The notes beneath the pieces are model-generated. The model ran no database searches. It worked only from the letters and a program-made list of their open reading frames with translations, and had not been told where the DNA came from. Below are positions 8,804-17,811 of a stretch of 34,963 nt of DNA, in pieces. The first letter of the stretch is position 1; the number at the start of each line of letters is the position of its first letter. The stretch lies in NCBI GenBank assembly GCA_944388755.1, contig CALXJY010000013.1, positions 1 through 34,963 on the forward strand. The letters run 5' to 3'. The stretch is from an uncultured Clostridia bacterium (GTDB lineage: Bacteria > Bacillota > Clostridia > TANB77 > CAG-508). The position numbers and the translations under genes were made by a program.

Positions 8804-9796
8804 ATGGAGGAAACTGTTGACATTTTGTTAGCAACATATAATGGTGAAAAATATGTTATAGAACAGATAGAAAGTATTTTACATCAAACATATAAAAATA
8901 TACGATTACTAATTTCAGATGATTGTTCAACAGATAATACAAGACAAATACTAGAACAATATCAAAAAAAAGATAATCGTATAAAACTATTTTTTCAAAG
9001 AAAAAATTTGGGATATATAGGTAATTTTGCTTTTTTATTAAATCAAGTAGAAAATAAGTATTATATGTTATCAGATCAAGATGATGTTTGGCTTCCTGAA
9101 AAGGTAGAAAAATCTATTCAATGTTTAAGACAACATAATGCAGATTTAGTATTTGGGGATTTACAAGTAGTTGACAAAAATTTAAATATGATATATCCAT
9201 CATTTGGAGATTTTATGAAGTTAAATAGAAAGATAAAAAGATGTATAAATAGTTATAAAGTAAATTATTTATATAATTGTGTAACTGGATGTACAATATT
9301 TGCTAAAAGTAGTACAATAACTAATGTATTACCATTACCACATAGTTCAAAATATGTAGTACATGACCATTGGATTGGTCTAATGATATCTTTAAATGGA
9401 AAACTTGCATATATGCCTGAAAAATATATCTTGTATAGACAACATGGAAATAACCAAATTGGAACAAATAAAATATCTAATGGATTTACAAAATTAGATC
9501 AGGTAAGGGAATTATTTTTAAATGTAAAATTAGGTGTATTTGGAACATATGTAGAAAATAATCACAGATTTCCTAGAGCTTTGCAAGAATTAAATAAAAA
9601 AGCATTAGACTACTATAAAGATATATCAAAAAAAAGGTTTGTTAATTTTAAAGGATTAGGAGTATTTCATGAATTATATAAAAATGAAACATTTATGTAT
9701 TATATATTAAACTTTATAATAATGAATTTACCTCTAATTGGAAGACCATTATTTAGAATACGTTATTTTATAAAACATATAGGAAAAAGTAAATAG
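8804..9796 (+). CDS. GT2 family glycosyltransferase
   Basis: Second GT2 enzyme of 330 residues, clearly paralogous to the one at 6934. Motifs are DILLATYNGEKY at the N terminus, ISDDCSTDNTR at about 38-48, and LSDQDDVWLPEKV at about 90-102, the canonical SDQDDVW metal site of rhamnosyltransferase-like GT2 enzymes. AAGGAAAGG lies before the ATG. The stop codon is inside the 5' arm of the terminator at 9792-9832. It probably adds one sugar of the repeat unit; the donor sugar is not determined. Confidence 0.87.
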   Translation: MEETVDILLATYNGEKYVIEQIESILHQTYKNIRLLISDDCSTDNTRQILEQYQKKDNRIKLFFQRKNLGYIGNFAFLLNQVENKYYMLSDQDDVWLPEKVEKSIQCLRQHNADLVFGDLQVVDKNLNMIYPSFGDFMKLNRKIKRCINSYKVNYLYNCVTGCTIFAKSSTITNVLPLPHSSKYVVHDHWIGLMISLNGKLAYMPEKYILYRQHGNNQIGTNKISNGFTKLDQVRELFLNVKLGVFGTYVENNHRFPRALQELNKKALDYYKDISKKRFVNFKGLGVFHELYKNETFMYYILNFIIMNLPLIGRPLFRIRYFIKHIGKSK

Positions 9797-9832
9797 CTTT
9801 GCAGATTATAATTTTTGAAATGCAAAGCTATT
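9792..9832. terminator. Bidirectional terminator between convergent genes
   Basis: Perfect 12-base inverted repeat AATAGCTTTGCA (9792-9803) and TGCAAAGCTATT (9821-9832) with a 17-base loop. It contains the TAG stop of the plus-strand glycosyltransferase and abuts the TAA stop of the minus-strand J-domain gene. Short T tracts flank it in both directions. Confidence 0.75.
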
Positions 9833-10531
9833 TTAGATAAATATGTTTATAATATTTGCAATAATTGATCCAATCATATGAAATATAATGTTATTATTAT
9901 ATAAATCAATGAAATAATTTTTTATAAAAGGTATGTGCCATAATATAAATGCAATTAATATCAAGACTATTATAAATATAAAAGCAGATAAGTAATTCTT
10001 AAAAGTTTTTTTGTATTTTACGTTATATCCTCTATTTCTAAGTTCGTTAATATATGCATTTTGATATGCCAATCTTTGTGATTTCAATAATTTTTTTTGT
10101 TCTTTATATACTTGTTTTTCTATTTTTTTATTTAGTTTTTCAACATTTGTGTTATTAATATTATCCGCTTCTTCAATATGTGTATTTTTAACTGGATTTA
10201 AATTTGTAGCATTATTATTTTTAGGTGGAGTAATATTATTAATATTTTTTTCATAATTCTGTATTTTTCTTTTTAAATCTTCATCATGCTTATTTTTTAG
10301 CATTTGTTCATAATTATTCAGTTTTATATCATAACTTTCTCTTTTACTTTTATCTGATAAAATTTCATATGCTTCATTTATTTTCTTTATAGTTTCTTCT
10401 GAAGCAGTTTTATCTAAATTCTCTTGTAAATCAGGATGATATTTTTTTACTAAAGTTTTATATGCTTTTTCTATTACTTCTTGAGAAGCATTCCTATCTA
10501 CTTCTAATATCTGATAATAATTTTTTTCCAT
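9833..10531 (-). CDS. Membrane-anchored J-domain protein
   Basis: The protein has an N-terminal J domain (residues about 4-70) with the HPD motif at residues 32-34, needed to stimulate the ATPase of DnaK/Hsp70. A long Asn- and Lys-rich charged linker (about 75-175) follows, then two C-terminal hydrophobic segments (about 181-200 and 214-231). The Gly/Phe-rich, zinc-finger and substrate-binding domains of true DnaJ are absent, so this is a specialised co-chaperone that would recruit DnaK to the membrane. It lies antisense between the permease-side and ATPase-side parts of the polysaccharide exporter. AGAGGT (10541-10546 on the minus strand) is the ribosome binding site. A role in assembling membrane glycosylation machinery is speculation. 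Confidence 0.88.
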   Translation of the reverse strand: MEKNYYQILEVDRNASQEVIEKAYKTLVKKYHPDLQENLDKTASEETIKKINEAYEILSDKSKRESYDIKLNNYEQMLKNKHDEDLKRKIQNYEKNINNITPPKNNNATNLNPVKNTHIEEADNINNTNVEKLNKKIEKQVYKEQKKLLKSQRLAYQNAYINELRNRGYNVKYKKTFKNYLSAFIFIIVLILIAFILWHIPFIKNYFIDLYNNNIIFHMIGSIIANIINIFI

Positions 10532-10552
10532 ATTTTTAATACCTCTATTAAT

Positions 10553-10581
10553 ATAATAACAAAAATTTTTGCTTTTGGCAA
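10553..10581 (-). promoter_or_regulatory. Putative promoter of the J-domain gene
   Basis: On the minus strand, TTGCCA (10581-10576) and TATTAT (10558-10553) are separated by 17 bases. The predicted start near 10546 would leave a very short leader beginning at the ribosome binding site, so the assignment is tentative. Confidence 0.4.
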
Positions 10582-10681
10582 CAGGTATATAAATGTATAA
10601 TATTAGTAAACTAAAAGAATAATATATTTTAAAATTACATGTAAGTTGTACAATATAAAGCGAATAACAAGCAAATCCAAC

Positions 10682-10710
10682 TTGACAAAACCCTATTTTA
10701 AATATAAAAT
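10682..10710 (+). promoter_or_regulatory. Promoter of the Wzt-like ATPase gene
   Basis: A perfect -35 box TTGACA (10682-10687) and a -10 box TAAAAT (10705-10710) are separated by 17 bases. It lies in the divergent gap between the J-domain gene and the exporter ATPase, restarting transcription of the polysaccharide locus. Confidence 0.65.
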
Positions 10711-10738
10711 AACATCATAATTAGAAAGGGTGAAAAAT

Positions 10739-12097
10739 TTGAGTAAAAACGAAAAACAAGAAACCAATTCAATAACAGGTACAAATACAGCTATAAAAAT
10801 ACAAAAGTTATGTAAAAATTATAAAATGTTTGCAAGAAAAAAAGACAGAATGTTAGAAACAATATTTCCTATGGTAGAAAGACATGGAGTATTTAGTGCA
10901 ATGAAGGACTTTGATTTAGAAGTTAATAAGGGAGAAGTATTAGGAGTATTAGGAAAAAATGGTGCTGGAAAATCAACTTTACTAAAAATGATTACAGGGG
11001 TTGTAACTCCAACATCTGGAACGATAGAACTAAATGGAAAAATAAGTTCATTATTAGAGTTAGGAACAGCTTTTAATCCTGAACTTACAGGAATAGACAA
11101 TATATATCAACATGGACAAGTAATGGGATTAACAAATAAAGAAATTGAAGATAAAAAACAAGAAATAATAGATTTTGCAGATATTGGTGAACATTTATAC
11201 CAACCTGTTAAAACATATTCTTCAGGAATGTTTGCAAGATTAGCTTTTGCGTGTGCAATAAATGTAGATCCTGATATATTAATAGTAGATGAAGTATTAT
11301 CTGTGGGAGACATGGCTTTTCAGCTTAAATGTTTTAAAAAGTTTGAACAATTTAAGAAAAAAGGAAAAACAATTTTATTTGTAACACATAGTATAACAGA
11401 TATCTTAAGAAATTGTACAAGAACAATAATAATAGATAAAGGTAAAAAAATATTTGATGGAGATGTAAAAGAAGGAGTAGAGCGTTACAAAAAGATGATT
11501 GTAGGGCTAAGCCCAAAAGAAAGTAAAGAAGGACTTTTAACAGATGAAGAATTACTTAAAAGAAATCCAAATTATAAACCAAATAAAAATGGGGAATATT
11601 TAAAACAGGGAGAAACATGGAAATCACATTTTAATGAAAATCCTGATTTAATAACATATGGTAATGGTGATGCAGAAGTAATAGATTATGGAATGTTTGA
11701 CGAAAATGGAAATTATATAAATGTTTTAGAAAATGATAGAGATGTAGTACTAAAATCGAAAATAATATTTCATAAAGATGTAAAAGATCCTATTTTTACA
11801 ATGACTGTAAAAGATTTTAAAGGATTAGAAATGGCTGGTACTAATACACTAATCGAAAAAATTGCAACAGGAGAGTATAAAAAAGGAGAAGTAGTAGAAG
11901 TATCTTTTAAACAAAAAATAAATGTAGCTCCAGGTAAATACACATTATCATTTAGCTGTACACATTTTAATCATCGTGGAGAACTTGAAGTATTAAATAG
12001 AAAATATGATGCTTTATTAATAGAAGTTTTATCAGTAAAAGATACAGTTGGATTAATGCGCATTGACTCAGAAATTGAGATAAAAAAAGTGAAATAA
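10739..12097 (+). CDS. Polysaccharide ABC exporter ATPase with C-terminal carbohydrate-binding domain, Wzt-like
   Basis: Nucleotide-binding subunit that powers the permease encoded at 7947. Walker A GKNGAGKST is at residues 73-80 or so, the ABC signature region YSSGMFARLAFA at about 160-171, and Walker B ILIVDEVLSVGD at about 182-193. After the ATPase (to about residue 240) there is a C-terminal extension of some 200 residues, rich in beta-strand pattern, corresponding to the Wzt C-terminal domain. In O-antigen exporters that domain recognises the chain end of the finished polymer. The TTG at 10739 is preferred to the GTG at 10730 because AGAAAGGG (10723-10730) would overlap the GTG but lies 8 bases before the TTG. 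The protein is then 452 residues. Confidence 0.92.
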   Translation: MSKNEKQETNSITGTNTAIKIQKLCKNYKMFARKKDRMLETIFPMVERHGVFSAMKDFDLEVNKGEVLGVLGKNGAGKSTLLKMITGVVTPTSGTIELNGKISSLLELGTAFNPELTGIDNIYQHGQVMGLTNKEIEDKKQEIIDFADIGEHLYQPVKTYSSGMFARLAFACAINVDPDILIVDEVLSVGDMAFQLKCFKKFEQFKKKGKTILFVTHSITDILRNCTRTIIIDKGKKIFDGDVKEGVERYKKMIVGLSPKESKEGLLTDEELLKRNPNYKPNKNGEYLKQGETWKSHFNENPDLITYGNGDAEVIDYGMFDENGNYINVLENDRDVVLKSKIIFHKDVKDPIFTMTVKDFKGLEMAGTNTLIEKIATGEYKKGEVVEVSFKQKINVAPGKYTLSFSCTHFNHRGELEVLNRKYDALLIEVLSVKDTVGLMRIDSEIEIKKVK

Positions 12098-12174
12098 GAT
12101 TTTTATATGTATAAAATTGCTAAAAAATATTATAGAAATTTAAAAAGATTAAACTTGTAAAATAGGAGGGGCAA

Positions 12175-14014
12175 ATGAAGTTTAATATGGATTTTTTTAA
12201 AAATAAAATAAACCAAGAAAATGATTTCGAAATAGTAAAACAATATATAGAAAATAATATGACTGATGTAGAAAAAAATGCAAGTCCCAATTATGAAGCT
12301 GAGTTTGTAGATAAAATAACTGATAAAGAATTATATCATTTGTCAACTCAAAGTCAAAATATAATAAATTGGTTTCCATTCAAAAAAGAAATGGAAGTAT
12401 TAGAATTATGTGGTAATTATGGGGAGATAACAGGTATACTATGTGATAAGTGTAAAAATGTTATTACCATAGAACCAAATATAGAAAAAGCAAGACTACT
12501 TGGAAAAAGACATCAACAAAGAGAAAATCTAGAAGTTATTGTAGGAAATTTACATGATATAAGATTAGAAAAAAAGTTTGATATAATTACATTAATCGGA
12601 ATAATACCTTATATAAAAGAGCTGATGGGAAAAGATGTAAAACTTATTGAATTAATAAGGTATTTAGAAAGATTTTTATCTGAAGATGGAAAATTTCTTT
12701 TAGCTGTAGATAATAAATTTGGACTAAGATATTTTTCAGGTCATCCAGAAAATATTTTAAATGAGCAGTTTGAAAGTTTGATTGGATATAATAATAAAGC
12801 TGAAAAAATAGAGACTTTTACTAAAAAAATCTTACAAAACATGATAAATGATTTAGGATATAATGCAAGATTTTATTATCCACTTCCGGATTATAGATTA
12901 CCTAATGTTATTTTTACAGATAGTGAACCTGCAAAATATAACAGTGTAGATAAATATGTACCATATTCAACATTAAAATCTAATACAGTTTTTAATGAAA
13001 TAGATGTTTTTAGAGAAATATTAAAAACAGATAATCAAATGTTTGCTTTTTTTGCAAATTCATTTTTTATAGAATTAAGCAAAAAAGAGATTTCTCAAGA
13101 GTATAAATATATATCATTTAATAATTTAAGAAAACAGGATTATAGGTTAATAACAAAAATATCTAATGAATTTGTAGAAAAACAGGTAGTAAGTAAAGAA
13201 GCTAATAATCATTATGAACAAATAATGAAAAATATAAATCTTTTAATGATAAATAAAATTAATACAGTTGATTATGTAGAAAATAATGTTATAAAAAGTA
13301 GGTATGTTGAGCAAAAATATTTGTTAAATAATGTATTAACTCGGTTATTTAGAACAAAACAATATATTAGAATTTGACAATGTAATAAATAAATATATAC
13401 AAACTTTAGGTTTTGATTTAAATCCAAATATAGAATATAAAGATACGGTGTTTGCAAAATACAATATTCCTATTGCTGATTCATTATTAACAGATTTACA
13501 TTTTGTAAATAATGGATTATGGGATATGACTTTTAAAAATTGCTTTTATATAGATAATGAATTCTATTTTTTTGACCAAGAATGGAATGAATCTAATCTA
13601 CCTATTGAATTTATATTATATAGATCAATTTTATATACTATTTCACTTAGAAGATATATAAATATTGACATTTTGTTTGAAAAATATGGTTTAACAAAAT
13701 ATAAAGCGATATTTGAAAAATTGGATGATGCATTACAAGAGAAAATACGTTCTGAAAAGATTTGGGAATATTATAGTATAAATACTTATTTTAATATAGG
13801 AGCTACAAAACAAGAAATGATTAATTTAAGTATTAGAGATAATGCAAAACAATTGGCAATAGAAAATATGCAAAAGGAAAATCAAAAATTATGTGAGAAT
13901 ATAGAAATTTTAAAAAAAGAAAAACAGGAATTGCAAAAAGAAAATGATATTTTAAAAGCTAAAGAACAAAGTAAATTATATAATAAGATAAAGAAAAGAA
14001 TAAAAGGAGAATAG
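12175..14014 (+). CDS. SAM-dependent methyltransferase-like protein with coiled-coil tail, read through a +1 shift at CGG
   Basis: The N-terminal class I methyltransferase domain has motif I MEVLELCGNYGE at about residues 73-84 and an acidic EPN at about 98-100. Codon 390 is CGG (13342-13344) and the zero frame closes at TGA 13375-13377. Skipping the C gives a continuous 612-residue protein with LTGYLEQNNILEFDNV across the junction. The second part has a DLHFVNNGLWDMTF segment and FFDQEWNESNLP, resembling the aspartate-rich end of aminoglycoside-phosphotransferase/LicA-like kinase domains seen fused to methyltransferases in polysaccharide loci. It ends in a coiled coil of about 50 residues. 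Such fusions in O-antigen systems cap chains, so chain-end methylation or phosphorylation is a reasonable inference. The ribosome binding site is AGGAGGG (12164-12170). The next gene starts 4 bases after the stop. Confidence 0.8.
13342..13345 (+). other. CGG +1 frameshift site in the methyltransferase gene
   Basis: In-frame CGG followed by T. Context is ACT C GGT TAT TTA. This is the only site with GGT instead of GGA after the C and it has no Shine-Dalgarno-like GGAGG, so neither is required for the pattern. Confidence 0.82.
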
Positions 14015-14018
14015 CCTA

Positions 14019-16085
14019 ATGAATAAAAAAATAGATATTTATAAAAATCCTATGAAAAAATTAAAAATTGAAAATCCAAAAAAAGTTAGTGTAATAATAC
14101 CAAATTATAATTATGCAAATTATATAATAGAAAGAATAGATTCTATATTATTACAGACATATCCAATATATGAGCTTATTATTTTAGATGATTGTTCAAC
14201 AGACAATAGTGTAGAAGTAATAGAAGAAAAGATAAAAACAATTAAAGATATTAAAGTACAATTTATAAAAAATAAGACAAATAGTGGAGGAGTATTTAAA
14301 CAATGGAAAAAGGGATTTGATTCTGCAACAGGTGATTTTATATGGATTGCAGAAGCGGATGATAGTGCAGAAAATAATTTTGTAGAAGAATTAATAAAAC
14401 CTTTTGATGATGATGAAGTTGTACTTTCTTATTGTGAATCTGCAAGGATAGATGGAAACAATATGTTAATAAGGGAAAAATCAGATGACTTGTATGATAT
14501 GTGTAGAACAGGTGAATGGAATAAATCATATGTTTGGACAGGAAAAGAGGAAAATATATATCATTTGAGTGTTACTAATACAATTTTAAATGTATCTAGT
14601 GTTATGTGGAGAAAAAAAGATTATACAGATATTTTTGCAAAAGCTGGAGAATTTAAAGTTGCAGGTGATTGGTATATTTATTACAATATTTTAAAAGATG
14701 GTAAGATTAGTTGGAATTGTAAGCCATTAAATTATTATAGAAAACATGGTAGCTCTGTGTGTACAGATGTTAGAGCAGAAATTGAGTTTGGAGAAATATG
14801 TAGAATACAAAATGAGATTTCTGAGTTGTATGATTTACCAAAAGAGATTAAAGAAAAACAAGAGATAAGAAGAAGTTTGATGTACCCATTGTTACCAAAA
14901 AAGAAAATTGCTTGGGTAATCCCACATCCTGGAAAAGGTTCTGGAGGGCATAGAACTATAATACAAAATGTTAATGCTTTATTAAGAGCAGGGTATGAAT
15001 GTGATATTTTTGTTGAAGATGACGGAGTATCTACTTCAGATACAGTAAGAAGAAAAATAAATGAATGGTATGAACCATGTGATGCAGGTATATTTGTTGG
15101 ATTTGATTTTAAAAAAGATTATGATTTATTATTTGCAACTGGTTGGCAAACTATTGATTTTGTAAAAAAGTTACCTGCTAAAAAGAAAGCTTATTTTATA
15201 CAAGATTATGAGCCATGGTTTTTCCCAATGGGAGATCAGTATCTAATAACAGAAAATTCATATAAATATGGATTTTTACCAGTTACAATAGGTAAATGGC
15301 TTGCACATAAAATGGATTCAGAATTCAATACACCAGCAGAATATTTTGATTTTGGTGCAGATTTAAATGTATATAAACATTTAGACAATGTAGAGAAAGA
15401 AAATGCAATATGTTATGTATATCAGCCTGAAAAACCACGTAGATGTGATTATATAGGTTTAAAGGCTCTTAAATTAATAAAAGCGTTAAGACCTGATGTA
15501 AAAATATATTTATATGGATCTGAACTTGTAACAAGACCAATAGATTTTGAGTGTGAGAATTTGCATATAATTCCTGTAGAGGAATGTAATAAATTATATA
15601 ATAAATGTAAAGTGGGAATTTGTTTAAGTGCATCAAATCCATCAAGAATACCATTTGAGATGATGGCAGCAGGTTTGCCAGTTGTTGAATTATATAAGGA
15701 AAATAATTTATATGACTTACCTGATGGAGGTGTATTATTGTCAGATACAACACCTGAAGCAATAGCAAGTAGTGTAATTCATTTGTTAGATAATCTAGAA
15801 GAGGCTAAAAAAATGTCTGAATTTGGGATTAATTACATGAAAGATTTTCCTTTAGAAAGAGGTTTTGGACAAATTGCAACTGTTGTAAAAGATATGTTAG
15901 ATACAGATTATAATAATATGCCAAAAATAGAAAAGTTATATAATAGACCAGCTTTTAAGGCTACAAAAGAAGCGGAAGAAATAAATGTAGAACAGATAAA
16001 ACAGGAACCAATATCAAATGATAATCATGGCAAAATTTATAGATTTTTAAGAAGATGTAAAAGAGTATTAGTTAAATATCTATAA
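14019..16085 (+). CDS. Bifunctional glycosyltransferase: GT2 domain plus WsaF-like GT4 domain
   Basis: This 688-residue protein appears to fuse two glycosyltransferases. The N-terminal GT2 domain (about residues 20-270) has VSVIIPNYNYANYI, LDDCSTDNS and IAEADDSAE. The C-terminal GT-B-type part (about 290-640) has KIAWVIPHPGKGSGGH, characteristic of the N-terminal half of rhamnosyltransferase WsaF, then FIQDYEPWFFPMGD, then a sugar-nucleotide domain with KPRRCDYIGLKAL and PFEMMAAGLPVVEL. WsaF is a rhamnosyltransferase from Geobacillus surface-layer glycan synthesis, so polyrhamnose or rhamnose-containing chain assembly is the likely job. It starts 4 bases after the preceding gene, so the two are translationally linked. 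Confidence 0.88.
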   Translation: MNKKIDIYKNPMKKLKIENPKKVSVIIPNYNYANYIIERIDSILLQTYPIYELIILDDCSTDNSVEVIEEKIKTIKDIKVQFIKNKTNSGGVFKQWKKGFDSATGDFIWIAEADDSAENNFVEELIKPFDDDEVVLSYCESARIDGNNMLIREKSDDLYDMCRTGEWNKSYVWTGKEENIYHLSVTNTILNVSSVMWRKKDYTDIFAKAGEFKVAGDWYIYYNILKDGKISWNCKPLNYYRKHGSSVCTDVRAEIEFGEICRIQNEISELYDLPKEIKEKQEIRRSLMYPLLPKKKIAWVIPHPGKGSGGHRTIIQNVNALLRAGYECDIFVEDDGVSTSDTVRRKINEWYEPCDAGIFVGFDFKKDYDLLFATGWQTIDFVKKLPAKKKAYFIQDYEPWFFPMGDQYLITENSYKYGFLPVTIGKWLAHKMDSEFNTPAEYFDFGADLNVYKHLDNVEKENAICYVYQPEKPRRCDYIGLKALKLIKALRPDVKIYLYGSELVTRPIDFECENLHIIPVEECNKLYNKCKVGICLSASNPSRIPFEMMAAGLPVVELYKENNLYDLPDGGVLLSDTTPEAIASSVIHLLDNLEEAKKMSEFGINYMKDFPLERGFGQIATVVKDMLDTDYNNMPKIEKLYNRPAFKATKEAEEINVEQIKQEPISNDNHGKIYRFLRRCKRVLVKYL

Positions 16086-16112
16086 AGACATTTAAATACT
16101 ATGGAGGATAAG

Positions 16113-17798
16113 ATGATAAACAAAATAAAAAAATTATTAAAAGCAATTAAAATAAAGAACTTTGAAGCAGTTATAAAATATATAAAAAATAATGGATTTA
16201 AAGGATTATATTCAACATGTATAAATTACATTAGATTTGGAAAAGTTGTATTAGATGAATATGCAACATGGATTGCAAATAATGAACCAAATGCTGAAAT
16301 GTTAGAAAAACAAAAAAAATATGTATCTTGTCAGGATTTAACATTTGAATTTATATCAACAGAATATAACAGAAGTTTAAGTGAAAGCATACAAGAACAA
16401 ACTTATCAAAAATTTGATATAAAACAAATTAATTCAAATCAAATGTATTTAAAGACAATTCAAATGTCAGATAAAGATTATATTATATTTACGAAAGGAG
16501 ATATATCACTTACTCCATTTGCTGTATATGAGATTGCAAAGTCAATAGAATATCGTGATTCGATTATGATATATGCAGACAATGATAAGTTAGTAGATGG
16601 AAAAAGAAAAGAGCCTCATTTTAAACCTGATTTTGCAAGAGATACTATACTTTCACAAAACTATATTGGTAATTTACTTGTAGTTAAAACTGATTTTCTA
16701 AAAATACATGATGACATTTTAGAAGATTTGGGAGAGCAAGTTATATATGATATAGCTCTAAGAATTAGTGAAAAAACAAGAAAAATAGAGCATATAACAA
16801 AAATCTTATATCATGAATTACAAGATAAGATGGATATAAATGTATCAGATGAAAAAGAGATTATAAAGAAACATTTGAATAGAATGCATTTAGAATATGA
16901 AAATATTGAGGATGGAAAATTTATAGGACAATATCATATAAATTATAAAATACATGGTAATCCAAAGGTATCAATAGTTATACCAAATAAAGATCATGTA
17001 GATGATTTAAAAAAATGTATAGATTCAATCTTAGAATCTACATATTGTAATTATGAAATTGTAATTGTAGAAAATAATAGTGAAGATAAAGAAACATTTG
17101 GATATTATAAAAAATTATCTGAAAAACATAATATAAAAATTGTTACCTTGAAAATAAGTGAATTTAATTATTCTGCAATTGTTAATTTTGGAGTGGAAAA
17201 TTCTTCAGGAGAATATATTATATTATTAAATAATGATATAGAAATAATTTCTAAAAATTGGATAGAACAAATGTTAATGTATTGCCAAAGACCTGATGTT
17301 GGAATTTGTGGTGCTAAACTATATTTTCAAGATAGAAGTATTCAACATGCAGGTGTGACTATTGGTACAAGAGGACTTGCAGGACACAGATTCCGTGAAA
17401 TGCAAGAAAATGAATATCATGATAGAGATTATATAAATATTGTTCAAAATTTAAGTGCTGTAACAGCAGCATGTTTTATGGTTAGAAAACAATTATATAT
17501 AGATTTGTTGGGATTTGATGAAAAACTAGCAGTTGCATTTAATGATGTAGATTTCTGTCTTAAGGTGAGAACAGCAAAATATTTAATTGTATATAACCCA
17601 TTTGTTGAAGCATATCATTATGAATCAAAATCAAGAGGACAAGATATTTCAGGAGAAAAACAAAAACGTTTTAGCAAAGAATATGAGCTATTTGTAAAAA
17701 GATGGTCAAAAGTAATAGGAAAGGGAGATCCTTATTATAATAAAAACTATAGATTAGATACAGATTTACCAAAAATAAATTATAATAAAATTGTATAA
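16113..17798 (+). CDS. GT2 family glycosyltransferase, rhamnosyltransferase-like
   Basis: A 561-residue cytoplasmic enzyme. The ATG at 16113 is chosen over the in-frame ATG at 16101 because GGAGG (16103-16107) lies between them, 5 bases before the second. The first 290 residues form a diverged region that may be a second, degenerate glycosyltransferase-like domain (it has IIFTKGDISLTP and IMIYADNDK). The C-terminal GT2 domain has KVSIVIPNKDHVDDL, IVIVENNSED, ILLNNDIEI (the metal site) and CFMVRKQLYIDLLGFDEKL. This double layout is seen in large rhamnan and O-antigen synthesis enzymes. It is in the same operon as the neighbours on both sides; the next gene's ribosome binding site overlaps its stop. 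Confidence 0.85.
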   Translation: MINKIKKLLKAIKIKNFEAVIKYIKNNGFKGLYSTCINYIRFGKVVLDEYATWIANNEPNAEMLEKQKKYVSCQDLTFEFISTEYNRSLSESIQEQTYQKFDIKQINSNQMYLKTIQMSDKDYIIFTKGDISLTPFAVYEIAKSIEYRDSIMIYADNDKLVDGKRKEPHFKPDFARDTILSQNYIGNLLVVKTDFLKIHDDILEDLGEQVIYDIALRISEKTRKIEHITKILYHELQDKMDINVSDEKEIIKKHLNRMHLEYENIEDGKFIGQYHINYKIHGNPKVSIVIPNKDHVDDLKKCIDSILESTYCNYEIVIVENNSEDKETFGYYKKLSEKHNIKIVTLKISEFNYSAIVNFGVENSSGEYIILLNNDIEIISKNWIEQMLMYCQRPDVGICGAKLYFQDRSIQHAGVTIGTRGLAGHRFREMQENEYHDRDYINIVQNLSAVTAACFMVRKQLYIDLLGFDEKLAVAFNDVDFCLKVRTAKYLIVYNPFVEAYHYESKSRGQDISGEKQKRFSKEYELFVKRWSKVIGKGDPYYNKNYRLDTDLPKINYNKIV

Positions 17799-17811
17799 AG
17801 GGGAGAGAGCT

